This document shows, piece after piece, positions 43,682 to 52,280 of a stretch of DNA of 64,000 bases. A program made the translations under genes and the position numbers. Source of the DNA: Candidatus Gastranaerophilales bacterium. GTDB taxonomy: Bacteria > Cyanobacteriota > Vampirovibrionia > Gastranaerophilales > Gastranaerophilaceae. The notes under the pieces were generated by a model. It did not search any database. It saw only the letters and a list, made by a program, of their open reading frames with translations, and was not told the origin of the DNA. The stretch covers positions 62,001 through 126,000 of the forward strand of contig CALUSQ010000003.1 in the NCBI GenBank assembly GCA_944323475.1, in the 5' to 3' direction. Numbering within the stretch: the stretch's first letter is position 1; each line of letters begins with the position of its first letter.

Positions 43682-44548
43682 ATGTGTTTTCATAATAAGA
43701 GGAATTCAACAAAAAAATTTCTAAAATTTAAAAAAGAAATGTGCAAAAACGGACATATAAATTATTGTCTAAAAAAGAAGATTCAAAAAAATGAAAACAA
43801 AATTAATGAAATGTCTGCACAAATATCAGAACTACAAGAAAGTAATGATTTAAAGTTAAATTACATACTCAATATGTCAGAAGAACTCAAAACCCCTTTA
43901 AATATCATTAATGGTTTTAGTTCATTACTTACAGAAAAGGAATATCCCAGAGAAAAACAACTTCAATTTTATAAAAATATTACAAATGCATTAAATCAAA
44001 TGTTATTTTTTAATAATCAAACATTAGATATTGTTTATTTGGAAAAAGAACATATTGAACCTGTATATTGTGAATTTAAACCATCTGAAATAATAAAAGA
44101 AATTCTTAAAATAATGAATGATATAGCTCAACAAAAAAACATAAGTATATTTTTTGATGAAAATGACTATAACATAATAGCTGATAAATTTTTATTCAAA
44201 CATGTTGTCTTCAATTTAATTAATAATGCTATAAAATACAACAAAAGCGGGGGTACAATCGAAATTTGTACCTCTATTTTTTATAAATCATACAAATTTA
44301 AAATCAAAAATTCAGAAAAAAATATTTCCAAAGAATTGCAAAATAAAATTTTCCCGATTTTTTCAATAAACAAAAAACAGCCAAAAACTTCGCCTAACAT
44401 TGCCTTAGCTTATTGCAAAAAAATTATAGATGCACAAGGGGGACAACTTGATTTCAATCCAAAAGAGAAAAAAGGGTCAAGCATTCTTTTTACACTGCCA
44501 TTATTCCCAAATCATTTGCAAGATAAATATAAACTACTAAAACACTGA
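43682..44548 (+). CDS. Degenerate histidine kinase-like protein
   Basis: 288 aa, soluble. A basic N-terminus and a coiled coil (about 32-58) lead into a DHp-like helix. There the normal MSHELRTP reads MSEELKTP, with Glu67 replacing the phospho-acceptor His. The ATPase-like domain keeps the N box (FNLINNAIKYNKSGG). It lacks a DxGxG G1 box (the place reads IKNSEKNISKEL) and the Gly-rich lid (TSPNIALAYCKKI). The last strand GSSILFTLPLF is intact. Autophosphorylation is unlikely, so it may be a pseudokinase scaffold or allosteric partner. It contains no stop codon or frameshift. Confidence 0.85.
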   Translation: MCFHNKRNSTKKFLKFKKEMCKNGHINYCLKKKIQKNENKINEMSAQISELQESNDLKLNYILNMSEELKTPLNIINGFSSLLTEKEYPREKQLQFYKNITNALNQMLFFNNQTLDIVYLEKEHIEPVYCEFKPSEIIKEILKIMNDIAQQKNISIFFDENDYNIIADKFLFKHVVFNLINNAIKYNKSGGTIEICTSIFYKSYKFKIKNSEKNISKELQNKIFPIFSINKKQPKTSPNIALAYCKKIIDAQGGQLDFNPKEKKGSSILFTLPLFPNHLQDKYKLLKH

Positions 44549-44595
44549 TATTTATTTAATTTATTAAAAAATATTTATGAAAAACAGCATTGTTA

Positions 44596-44642
44596 TTGCA
44601 TGTATTTCTTTTTGATTTACAATAAATCATACATGATATTCT
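44596..44642 (+). promoter_or_regulatory. Promoter region for rpmI-rplT
   Basis: Two overlapping candidates. One is TTGCAT-16-TACAAT (44596-44623). The other is TTGATT with the extended -10 TGATATTCT ending at 44642. The second would start the transcript near 44649, at the beginning of the structured leader. Confidence 0.5.
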
Positions 44643-44649
44643 GTGGACG

Positions 44650-44765
44650 GCATGTCACAGAAATCATCAAGGGGTCAGAGAATAAACTCCAGACCGCCAG
44701 TTAAGAAAAACAGGTGCTGCGGCACAAAGTGGAAACACCCGTAAGCGCCACGAAAGGAGAAAACT
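44650..44765 (+). promoter_or_regulatory. Structured mRNA leader of rpmI-rplT (putative ribosomal-protein autoregulation)
   Basis: About 115 nt, GC-rich against its surroundings, with no ORF. Hairpins can be drawn: GGTC.GAG with CTC..GACC (about 44673-44696), GTGC-TGCG-GCAC (about 44723-44734) and GTG-GAAA-CAC. It ends in GAAAGGAG before the ATG. L20 represses this operon through a leader in other bacteria; the same is inferred here. infC is not present upstream. Confidence 0.5.
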
Positions 44766-44975
44766 ATGCCAAAAATGAAAACACACCGTGCAGCCGCAAA
44801 ACGCTACAAAGTGACAGCTTCCGGTAAAATCTTGAGACGTTCTGCTGGTACAAAACACTTGCTTCAACACAAGTCTGTAAGCAGAAAAAGAAGATTGTCA
44901 GGAATGACAGAGGTTTCTGAAACACATTTGAATTTGGTTTCAAAAGAATTACCGTACAAAAAGTATTCAAGATAG
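44766..44975 (+). CDS. rpmI: 50S ribosomal protein L35
   Basis: 69 aa, very basic. [20 protein letters not shown], then [14 protein letters not shown] and RKRRL, is the L35 signature. GAAAGGAG lies 7 bases before the ATG. Followed after 14 bp by rplT. Confidence 0.97.
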   Translation: MPKMKTHRAAAKRYKVTASGKILRRSAGTKHLLQHKSVSRKRRLSGMTEVSETHLNLVSKELPYKKYSR

Positions 44976-44989
44976 GAAGGGTCTAAAAA

Positions 44990-45343
44990 ATGAGAGTAAA
45001 ACGCGGAAACGTCTTGAGAAAAAGACATAAAAAAATATTAAAATTAGCTAAAGGCTTTATTGGCGCAAGAAGTAGAATCTTCAAAGTTGCTAATACAGCT
45101 GTTATGAAAAAACTTAAATATCAATACAGAGACAGACGCAACAAAAAAAGAACAATGCGTCGTTTATGGATTGTTAGAATCAATGCTGCTGTTAGACAAC
45201 ATGGTTTAAGCTACTCAAAATTCATGAATGCATTGAAAAAAGCAGATATTCAAGTAAACAGAAAAATGCTTGCTGAAATGGCTGTTAACGAACCAGAAGC
45301 TTTTTCAGTAGTTGTTGAATCTGCAAAAAAAATTAAAGCTTAA
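44990..45343 (+). CDS. rplT: 50S ribosomal protein L20
   Basis: 117 aa. It starts [20 protein letters not shown] and has [20 protein letters not shown] and [20 protein letters not shown], as all L20 proteins do. It is needed early in 50S assembly and often represses its own operon. A terminator follows at 45372. Confidence 0.98.
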   Translation: MRVKRGNVLRKRHKKILKLAKGFIGARSRIFKVANTAVMKKLKYQYRDRRNKKRTMRRLWIVRINAAVRQHGLSYSKFMNALKKADIQVNRKMLAEMAVNEPEAFSVVVESAKKIKA

Positions 45344-45371
45344 TTAAATAATAATAAAACTTTAAAAGAAT

Positions 45372-45413
45372 AAAAATACCCTGATTGTCCAAAATGACAT
45401 TTAGGGTATTTTT
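45372..45413 (+). terminator. Intrinsic terminator after rplT
   Basis: 11-bp stem AAAAATACCCT / AGGGTATTTTT. The loop contains an inner TGTC/GACA pair, and T-rich sequence follows. Confidence 0.85.
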
Positions 45414-45429
45414 ATTATATTATTAGAAT

Positions 45430-45963
45430 ATGAAAAAAATATTACTAACTTTATTATTTATTTTTCTTGCACTTCCGGCATCTGCTTTAATGCTACAAGG
45501 CAATGCGGAATTTAATGCTGAAATGGCAAGAGAAGAAGTATTTAACAACATAGATTATGCTCTTGGACCAAATGCTTTTAGAGACTATTGGCAAGATCCA
45601 AATTATGTTGCAAACTATGCAGCAGCAAGTAATGGAAAAAATAAACTCCACAACAGATATATTGCGCTTTTTTCTGACGGAACATACGGTATCAGATATG
45701 ACAATGATCCGTTTCATAATTACTATTATGATGGACAAGGTTTGCTTTTTAAAGTAGATGTGCTTAACAAGCCATTTAACGTATACCCTCACAAATCAGT
45801 CGCTTACAACAAGTATGGAGCGTTTAAAAATGCAACTTTTGTTGTCTCCAAAACTGAACAATATCTATATGACTCTAACAAAAAGCTAATGGGTCATTGG
45901 ATTGGTAATGCTTGTTATGACGAAAAAGGCAATGTTTTGATGCTTAGAAAAAACATAGATTAA
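45430..45963 (+). CDS. Secreted protein of unknown function
   Basis: 177 aa with a signal peptide (MKKILLTLLFIFLALPASA). The mature part begins with a helix (NAEFNAEMAREEVFNNIDYAL). It continues with Tyr/Asn/Asp-rich beta segments that look like degenerate short repeats: LFSDGTYGIRYDND, YYYDGQGLLFKVDV, YLYDSNKKLMGHW and CYDEKGNVLMLRKN. These recall the YwqK/MORN-like beta-hairpin pattern. It lies 8 bp before birA. Function not known. Confidence 0.7.
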   Translation: MKKILLTLLFIFLALPASALMLQGNAEFNAEMAREEVFNNIDYALGPNAFRDYWQDPNYVANYAAASNGKNKLHNRYIALFSDGTYGIRYDNDPFHNYYYDGQGLLFKVDVLNKPFNVYPHKSVAYNKYGAFKNATFVVSKTEQYLYDSNKKLMGHWIGNACYDEKGNVLMLRKNID

Positions 45964-45971
45964 AATTTATT

Positions 45972-46694
45972 ATGAAAATAATAAGATTAGAAACTGTTGA
46001 TTCAACTAACACCTATGCTCTTCAACATTTTGAAGAACTTGATGATTTATCTGCAATCTGTGCAAACAGTCAAACTAAAGGCAAAGGTCGTTTTGACAGA
46101 GTATGGATTTCTGATTGTACAGAAAATATTTATCTGTCCATAGTGTTGAAACCAAACAAAAAAACTTATATAGCAAATTTGACTCAATATCTTTGTGTAG
46201 TTGTTGCTAAAACAATAGAAAAATATGGCATAGAACCACAAATAAAATGGCCTAATGATGTTTTGACAAATAGCAAAAAAATATGTGGTATATTGTGCGA
46301 GTCATTTTTGAAAAACAACAAAATTGAAGGATTGGTTCTTGGCGTCGGTATAAATCTCAATATGCCAGAACATTCATTAAAAGTTATAAATCAACCGGCG
46401 ACTGCATTGAATATTGAAACAGGTAAAAATATTAATAAAGAAGAATTCCTAAAGAAACTTTTAGAAGAATTTTTTGTTAATTATTCAAATACAATTGAAA
46501 ATGGTTTTACAACATTCAAAAATGATTACATAAACAGAGCATGCTTTTTAGGGAAAACCGTATTTTTACAACATAGAGAACAAAGCATCAGAGAAGAACT
46601 TTTTGCAAAAGACATTGATAATAATGGCAATTTAATTGCTATAAAAAAAACAGGTGAAGAAAAAACAATTTTATCCGGAGATATTATTCTTTAA
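45972..46694 (+). CDS. birA: Biotin--[acetyl-CoA carboxylase] ligase (no DNA-binding domain)
   Basis: 240 aa. The catalytic motifs are VDSTNTYA, the biotinyl-AMP loop KGKGRFDRVWISD, the central IKWPNDVLTNSKKICGIL and VLGVGINLNMP. The small C-terminal SH3-like domain is present. The N-terminal helix-turn-helix of E. coli BirA is missing, so this is a group I ligase that does not repress transcription. It attaches biotin to carboxylase carrier proteins. Confidence 0.94.
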   Translation: MKIIRLETVDSTNTYALQHFEELDDLSAICANSQTKGKGRFDRVWISDCTENIYLSIVLKPNKKTYIANLTQYLCVVVAKTIEKYGIEPQIKWPNDVLTNSKKICGILCESFLKNNKIEGLVLGVGINLNMPEHSLKVINQPATALNIETGKNINKEEFLKKLLEEFFVNYSNTIENGFTTFKNDYINRACFLGKTVFLQHREQSIREELFAKDIDNNGNLIAIKKTGEEKTILSGDIIL

Positions 46695-47267
46695 CTAATC
46701 TTTGCTTATAGTACCAACAACATTGTAAAAATAAGCAAACAAAGCGCCTAAAGCTACACCTGGCAAAATATATGCAGGCCAAGGTCTTGCTTGTTTTACC
46801 GCATCTTTCAATGCGTTTTCAGAAAGTACTCTGGCTGCTTTTACTTTATTGATAACTATTTGAGTAAGTGATTTAATTTCTTTTTGTATACTTGCAGGAG
46901 CAGCTTTAATTTTATCTTTTGCTATTGTTGCAAGTTTTACCGCTTCACGTCTTGCAGTTGCATTTTCAGCTTCTTTAGCATTTGCATATTTTACAGATGC
47001 TTTTGCTCTTTCCATAAATAATTCAAACGCTTTATTATCTCTATTTTTAGAAAACATTTTTACAATATCATTGATTGCAGATTTTCTGGCTTGTCTTATA
47101 CTATTTTGTCTAATAATATCAGACTCACCAAAAAGTACCGTATCAATTTCTTGTTTTGTAACTGGCTTAAAATATCTGATCGCACCGCCTACAGCGCCAC
47201 CTAGTGCCGCTGTAGCAAATATGTTTGCGTTTTTTGGTTCTGTATTTGTAACAACAGAAACTGACAT
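46695..47267 (-). CDS. Uncharacterised helical protein with terminal hydrophobic segments
   Basis: 190 aa. A Gly/Ala-rich hydrophobic stretch (IFATAALGGAVGGAI) is near the N-terminus, and a membrane helix (AYILPGVALGALFAYFYNVVG) is at the C-terminus. Between them are about 120 residues of Lys/Ala-rich amphipathic helix (KASVKYANAKEAENATARRE and on). No family recognised. Its stop abuts the birA stop (convergent). Start at 47267 is followed upstream by AAAAGGTAC. Confidence 0.6.
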   Translation of the reverse strand: MSVSVVTNTEPKNANIFATAALGGAVGGAIRYFKPVTKQEIDTVLFGESDIIRQNSIRQARKSAINDIVKMFSKNRDNKAFELFMERAKASVKYANAKEAENATARREAVKLATIAKDKIKAAPASIQKEIKSLTQIVINKVKAARVLSENALKDAVKQARPWPAYILPGVALGALFAYFYNVVGTISKD

Positions 47268-47424
47268 TTTTTGTACCTTTTAACTTTAAAATCTCTTCTT
47301 AAAAAATAGAGTTTAATCCCTACTACCAAAGGTTTTAACCATATTGAACAAGGTGTTAAACATAAATTTTTTACATTGTATCACCGCAAACAAAGACTGT
47401 CAACACTAAAATATCAATTGTAAA

Positions 47425-48900
47425 TTAATTATTCACAGTGCTTTTTAAATAATTTTCAAGCCCATTTTTTATTGATGTAGCGGCCTTTTGTCTAAAATTT
47501 TCATCAAGCAAAAGAGCATACTCCTCAGGATGTATCATGTATGCTACCTCTATAAGAACAGACAATGGCATAGTAGGTCTAGTTAACACCAAACTATAAT
47601 TTGAAACTCCGTCATCAAAAGTAGAAAGCTCACTGACAAGTGTATTTTTTAAAGTTTTTGCAAGTTCAAAAGACTCTTTATTATAATAAAAAACTGCTGT
47701 ACCATGTTTTTTATATGGATCAGCACCATCTGCAAGCGCATTTGCATGAATACTTAACAAAATCAAAGCATCTGATTTTTTTGCCAATTTTGTTCTCTCA
47801 TACAACTCAATATTACAATCGCTTGTACGAGTCATAACAACAGTAGCACCGGCTTTTTCAAGCATTTCTTTTAACTTTAATGAGATATCAAGATTAATAT
47901 CTTTTTCCTTAACACCTGTTGGACCAACTGCACCATATTCATCACCGCCATGGCCCAGATCTATCGCAATAACGATATCCTTCAAAGGATAATTTGCATC
48001 TATTTGAGGTGTTTTCCTTATTTTTAAGATTAAACAATTATTTTCATAATAGACATCATAACCCCACAATTTGTTGTTTAATTCAATAAAATATGTAGAT
48101 TTATTTTCTAAAGCAACATTATTTATTGCAAAACTTTTTATTGTTTCAGTAGGTGGAAATATTTTTGTGTCTGAAGGATTCTCTTTGATATTGTACAAAT
48201 CCAAAGTTAAACCCGTATCTGTTTCTGTTATTTTGTATGGTACAGCAAAAGAAAGAGGAGTTTTTATATAAGTATAAAGTTTGTCATCAGTCACAGTAAC
48301 ATCTGTAACAGTAGCCAACATTTTGGAATTTATTGTAGAATAACCAACTACACTGTCACATCTGACCCAAGCTTTCCTTACCGGAGAAAGAGAGACTCTG
48401 TAATAATCTCCTTTTTTTGCATCTATCATCAGAACAGTATCCGTATTCAAATGAGTAATACGTTGAGCATTTTCATTTGGTTGGGCCCTTAATGGAGTAT
48501 TGTTTTTCACAATCGATGCGTACAAATACTCATTTTTGGGGAACTCTATAAGTTCAGGTTCCGGTACAGCTTGAGTATTTTTAGGATCTTTTTTGATTAT
48601 ATATGTAAAAATATCCTTTTCAGTACCGTTTTTTGATTCGATAGTAAACCTATTAAATCCGTCTTTTAACGGCACCACCTCGACAAATGAGCCGTTTTCA
48701 AAAACTTTTGCTTCTTTACCGTTTATTGTCACACTGGCACCGGGTGTAGTACTACCAATAAAAAAAGTAGATACAGCGTCAATTTGAGTGTTGGGCGATT
48801 TTGGATAAACTATCTGCAAAGCATATGCATAAACACTTTGTCCCCAAAATCCTAATAAAAAAAATAACAAACTTTTTAAAATAATCTTATTTATATTCAT
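47425..48900 (-). CDS. N-acetylmuramoyl-L-alanine amidase (Amidase_3) with SH3-like domain
   Basis: 491 aa from ATG 48900, which begins a proper signal peptide (MNINKIILKSLLFFLLGFWG...VYA). The frame extends 40 codons upstream, but that part looks non-coding and reaches into the divergent promoter region. After an N-terminal beta domain comes an SH3b-like domain with NNTPLRAQPNENAQRI. The C-terminal zinc amidase has IAIDLGHGGDEYGA (His), KEKDINLDIS (Glu), LLSIHANALAD (His) and the catalytic Glu in VLIEVAYMIHPEE. It cuts the amide bond to the stem peptide in cell-wall turnover or division. Confidence 0.93.
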   Translation of the reverse strand: MNINKIILKSLLFFLLGFWGQSVYAYALQIVYPKSPNTQIDAVSTFFIGSTTPGASVTINGKEAKVFENGSFVEVVPLKDGFNRFTIESKNGTEKDIFTYIIKKDPKNTQAVPEPELIEFPKNEYLYASIVKNNTPLRAQPNENAQRITHLNTDTVLMIDAKKGDYYRVSLSPVRKAWVRCDSVVGYSTINSKMLATVTDVTVTDDKLYTYIKTPLSFAVPYKITETDTGLTLDLYNIKENPSDTKIFPPTETIKSFAINNVALENKSTYFIELNNKLWGYDVYYENNCLILKIRKTPQIDANYPLKDIVIAIDLGHGGDEYGAVGPTGVKEKDINLDISLKLKEMLEKAGATVVMTRTSDCNIELYERTKLAKKSDALILLSIHANALADGADPYKKHGTAVFYYNKESFELAKTLKNTLVSELSTFDDGVSNYSLVLTRPTMPLSVLIEVAYMIHPEEYALLLDENFRQKAATSIKNGLENYLKSTVNN

Positions 48901-49019
48901 ATAAAGATTATTTATCAAATTGCTATTTTTTGCAAAAATTTTAACTAAATCTTGAATAAATTGCCCATATACTATATTTTTTGTAAAATTAAGTAAGACA
49001 CATTTATACGGGGAAAACA

Positions 49020-50105
49020 TTGAACAACCTTACTTTAAAAGCTACAGCTATTGGAAGTCTTCCGCATAAAAATGCACAAGAAGCTATTGACTTGATTTTT
49101 GATGAATTTAAAGAAATTCCTTTTTGGCCTCAGCTTGCAAATGTCGATAGACATGAAGATATGACTATTCAATACTTACAAGGCATCCCCGGCATCAAAT
49201 ACGATGAAGAACAAGAAAAATACATCTATGACTCTCAATCAGATGAATTTTTTATAGAGCTTGAAGAATTTTTTCTTGATTACGAAGCTATTGTGAATGA
49301 AAAAGATTTTACAAACCTTGAAAAATACGCTATCACAACCCCTTATTCCAGTGCTATTCCATTGTATTTAGAAAAGCTGAAGCAAGGTAAATATGAATTT
49401 GCAAAATGTCATATTATAGGACCTTTTACCTTGGGAACAAGCCTTTGTGACAAAGAAAATGTATGTGCTTTTTATGACGAAACGTACAGAGAAGTTCTAA
49501 TAAAAGGTTTGACACTAAAAGCCGTATGGCAAATTGAGCAGATAAAAAAAGTTTCACAAAACACAACGCCAATTATGTTTATGGATGAACCTGTTATGTC
49601 TCAATACGGAACATCAGCATTTATTACAGTGAAAAGAGAAGATATTGTTTTAGCATTAAAAGAAATATCTGATGTAATAAAAGATTTTAAAGGTTTAAGT
49701 GCTGTTCACTGTTGTGGAAAAGCAGATTGGTCTTTACTTATTGATGCAGGAATAAATATTATTAATTTCGATGCATACGCATATTCAAAAAGTTTGAGCG
49801 CCTACTCAAAAGATATGAAAAAATTCTTAAAAAACGGTGGTTACATATCATGGGGGCTTGTTCCCACATTGGACAAAGAGGCATTGGAAAAAATTACCAT
49901 AAAAGAATTAGAAGAAAAGTTTGAAAATGCTGTATCTGACCTTTCAAAAAAAATGGATAACGAAATTTCCGAAGAACAAATAATCAAAAACAGTTTCATA
50001 ACACCATCTTGCGGAGCAGGCGGATTACCTATGAATCTTGCAAAAAAAGCAATGAAACTTGTAAATGACTTATCAGAGAATTTAAAAGAAAAATACAAAA
50101 TATAA
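49020..50105 (+). CDS. MetE C-terminal-like zinc methyltransferase
   Basis: 361 aa, a UROD/MetE-like barrel without the MetE N-terminal half. ATAIGSLPHKNAQEA is at the start, FMDEPVMSQYG in the middle, SAVHCCGKADW provides His-x-Cys, and TPSCGAGGLP gives the last Cys of the zinc site. Such stand-alone proteins move methyl groups between thiols, corrinoids or folates; the substrate is unknown. The start is TTG at 49020 with GGGGAAAA upstream. It heads an operon with a CooC-like ATPase (12 bp) and folD. Confidence 0.82.
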   Translation: MNNLTLKATAIGSLPHKNAQEAIDLIFDEFKEIPFWPQLANVDRHEDMTIQYLQGIPGIKYDEEQEKYIYDSQSDEFFIELEEFFLDYEAIVNEKDFTNLEKYAITTPYSSAIPLYLEKLKQGKYEFAKCHIIGPFTLGTSLCDKENVCAFYDETYREVLIKGLTLKAVWQIEQIKKVSQNTTPIMFMDEPVMSQYGTSAFITVKREDIVLALKEISDVIKDFKGLSAVHCCGKADWSLLIDAGINIINFDAYAYSKSLSAYSKDMKKFLKNGGYISWGLVPTLDKEALEKITIKELEEKFENAVSDLSKKMDNEISEEQIIKNSFITPSCGAGGLPMNLAKKAMKLVNDLSENLKEKYKI

Positions 50106-50117
50106 CGGGGTAATTTG

Positions 50118-50870
50118 ATGACATTATCTATAGCAATCACAGGTAAAAGCGGAAGCGGGAAAACAACTATAACAAAAAATTTTGTAAAAGTTTTAAAAGC
50201 GACATACCCCGAAAAGTCTATTTTGCTTTTTGACAATGATTTGTCTACAGAACTAGCCCACAGCTATGGAATGGATGTCAGAAACACAATATATGGTATA
50301 AGAAGCGGCAAACACGAATACAAAACAGGTATACCATCAAAAATGACAAAACAAGAATATATAGAATGGGCGTTGGAAGATATCCTAGTTGAAGTTGAAG
50401 AAAATGTTGACTTGATTGTCTCATGGCTTGTCCCGTCAAAAGATTGCCGTTGTCCTATAACAAGTCAAATCAGTGACGCCGTAACAAAATTAATTAATCA
50501 ATACGATATAGTAGTTTTTGATTGTGAGTTTGATTTGAAATATCTTCACCAATTGGTTGATATTCCAATGGACGTAACATTAATAATTGCAAATGCCACA
50601 GAAGAGTCTATATTCCTAGCTCAACGCATTGAAGAATTTTCTGCAAAATACGCTGCAGGCGGACAAATGGCTCTTGTTTTAAACAATGTAGATAATGAAC
50701 AATACGGAAAAATTCATGAATATCTGAGTAAATACAGTCTTGATGTATTAGGAGTTATTCAAAAAGACAAAAATCTCGTTGAACACTCTATTGATAAAAA
50801 TTCACAAGTAGTAGAAGATGCTATAAAATCTCTTTACTTTAGACTTAATCTCCCACAAGTTATGAATTAA
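50118..50870 (+). CDS. CooC/MinD-like ATPase (possible metal-insertion factor)
   Basis: 250 aa from ATG 50118; TTG at 50115 is an alternative. The P-loop is GKSGSGKTTI, with the signature lysine of deviant Walker A (SIMIBI) ATPases. C110-R-C112 matches the CxC motif with which CooC dimers bind nickel for CO dehydrogenase. VVFDCEFDLKYLHQLVD is the Walker B/switch region, and ALVLNNVDN resembles the NKxD-like nucleotide site. It lies between a MetE-like methyltransferase and folD. A role in loading metal or corrinoid into a C1 enzyme is inferred; no CODH gene is in the window. Confidence 0.8.
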   Translation: MTLSIAITGKSGSGKTTITKNFVKVLKATYPEKSILLFDNDLSTELAHSYGMDVRNTIYGIRSGKHEYKTGIPSKMTKQEYIEWALEDILVEVEENVDLIVSWLVPSKDCRCPITSQISDAVTKLINQYDIVVFDCEFDLKYLHQLVDIPMDVTLIIANATEESIFLAQRIEEFSAKYAAGGQMALVLNNVDNEQYGKIHEYLSKYSLDVLGVIQKDKNLVEHSIDKNSQVVEDAIKSLYFRLNLPQVMN

Positions 50871-50884
50871 CAAAAAGGTAAATT

Positions 50885-51730
50885 ATGACAAAGCTTATTG
50901 ATGGAAAAATTGTAGCAAAAGAAATTTTGGATAACTTAGCAGATGAGGTGCTGTTTTTAAACAAGAAACCTTGTTTAGCTGTAATAATCGTAGGAAACGA
51001 CTCCGCAAGCAAAATTTATGTAAATTTGAAAAAGAAAAAAGCTCTTGAACTTGGTTTCAATTCTATCGTAATAGAATTGCCTGAAAAAACATTGGAAAAA
51101 GACTTGATTGACAAGATAGAAGAATTAAACAGTGATAAAAATGTCAACGCAATCCTTGTTCAAATGCCACTTCCTAAACATATAAATCCTTTAAAAATTA
51201 TAGAAACAATTTCTCCTCAAAAAGATGTTGACTGCTTTCACCCTTACAATGTAGGAAATATATCAATAGGTAAAAAATCTTATGTATACCCTTGCACGCC
51301 AAAAGGGATAATAAGACTTTTAGAATACTATGACATAAAAATCGAAGGTAAACATGCCGTTGTAATCGGTCGATCTAATATAGTCGGCAGACCACTGTCA
51401 CAAATGTTAATAAATGAAAATGCAACTGTAACTCTTTGTCACAGCAAAACAAAAAATCTTTCTGAGATTACAAAAACAGCAGACATCTTAATATCAGCAG
51501 TAGGCAAACCAAATCTTGTCACAGAAAACATGGTGAAAGATGGTGTAGTTATTATTGATGTTGGAATGAACAGATTAGAAAACGGTAAATTGTGCGGGGA
51601 TGTGGATTTTGAAAATGTAAAAGACAAAGCCTCATACATTACACCTGTTCCTGGGGGTGTAGGACCAATGACAATTTGTTCATTAATGGTCAATACATAT
51701 GATTTATTCAAATACCAAAATAGTCTTTAA
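50885..51730 (+). CDS. folD: Methylenetetrahydrofolate dehydrogenase/cyclohydrolase
   Basis: 281 aa. The conserved Lys (VNLKKKKALELG), VQMPLPKHI, DVDCFHP, CTPKGIIRLL, the NADP site VVIGRSNIVGRPLSQML and the closing ITPVPGGVGPMTICSLM are all there. It interconverts methylene-, methenyl- and formyl-tetrahydrofolate. AAGGTA lies before the ATG, 14 bp after the CooC-like gene. Together the three genes form a one-carbon operon. Confidence 0.97.
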   Translation: MTKLIDGKIVAKEILDNLADEVLFLNKKPCLAVIIVGNDSASKIYVNLKKKKALELGFNSIVIELPEKTLEKDLIDKIEELNSDKNVNAILVQMPLPKHINPLKIIETISPQKDVDCFHPYNVGNISIGKKSYVYPCTPKGIIRLLEYYDIKIEGKHAVVIGRSNIVGRPLSQMLINENATVTLCHSKTKNLSEITKTADILISAVGKPNLVTENMVKDGVVIIDVGMNRLENGKLCGDVDFENVKDKASYITPVPGGVGPMTICSLMVNTYDLFKYQNSL

Positions 51731-51783
51731 ATAATCACTTAAATATTAAAACTCAATGAAAATATCGGTATGTAATTTATACG

Positions 51784-51812
51784 TTGCAGTAAGTCAGAAA
51801 TTATAATATAAT
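51784..51812 (+). promoter_or_regulatory. Sigma-70-type promoter
   Basis: TTGCAG, 17 bases, TATAAT (51807-51812). The start would be near 51819, ahead of AGGTG and the ATG at 51841. Confidence 0.7.
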
Positions 51813-51840
51813 TTCGTTATACAAAACATCAGGTGAACAA

Positions 51841-52188
51841 ATGGCAAAACACAATGATACAATTCCAATAGAAGTATGTATTTTGACTGTCGATCACGAC
51901 ATCAAAGGTACTGTACACGTTTCAAAATACACAAATACAAACCGTGAATTAACTGATTTGTTAAACGACAAAGAAAGAAGATTTCTTGCCGTAACAAATG
52001 TTGAGATTTATCCTCGCAACTCAAATCAGCCGCCAAGACGATACAATTTCCTTGAAATACATATGGACTATGTTCTTATGGTTCACCCATCTTCTCAGGT
52101 TGTATTCAAAGAATCTTCTAAAGCACAAGAAGATATTGCAAGATTTAGAGAATTAAGAAACAAACTGAGCCAAACAAAACCATTTTAG
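51841..52188 (+). CDS. Conserved small protein of unknown function
   Basis: 115 aa, soluble, no signal. A beta-rich core (IEVCILTVDHDIKGTVHVSK, then RRFLAVTNVEIYPRN and NFLEIHMDYVLMVHP) is followed by a C-terminal helix (AQEDIARFRELRNKL). It resembles a small Sm-like or barrel domain of the DUF-type found with cell-surface regulation, but I cannot name it. It has its own strong promoter. Confidence 0.75.
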   Translation: MAKHNDTIPIEVCILTVDHDIKGTVHVSKYTNTNRELTDLLNDKERRFLAVTNVEIYPRNSNQPPRRYNFLEIHMDYVLMVHPSSQVVFKESSKAQEDIARFRELRNKLSQTKPF

Positions 52189-52280
52189 TTTTTAAAATGC
52201 AATCATCATAAAGTTTTAAAATGACCTCACAAGCTTTATGAAATTTTGTTATTGGGGTCATTTGGTGACAAAATAAAAGT

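Noticed and set aside
48901..49020. 40-codon N-terminal extension of the amidase gene
   Set aside because: It precedes a complete signal peptide and overlaps the divergent promoter/start region of the MetE-like gene.
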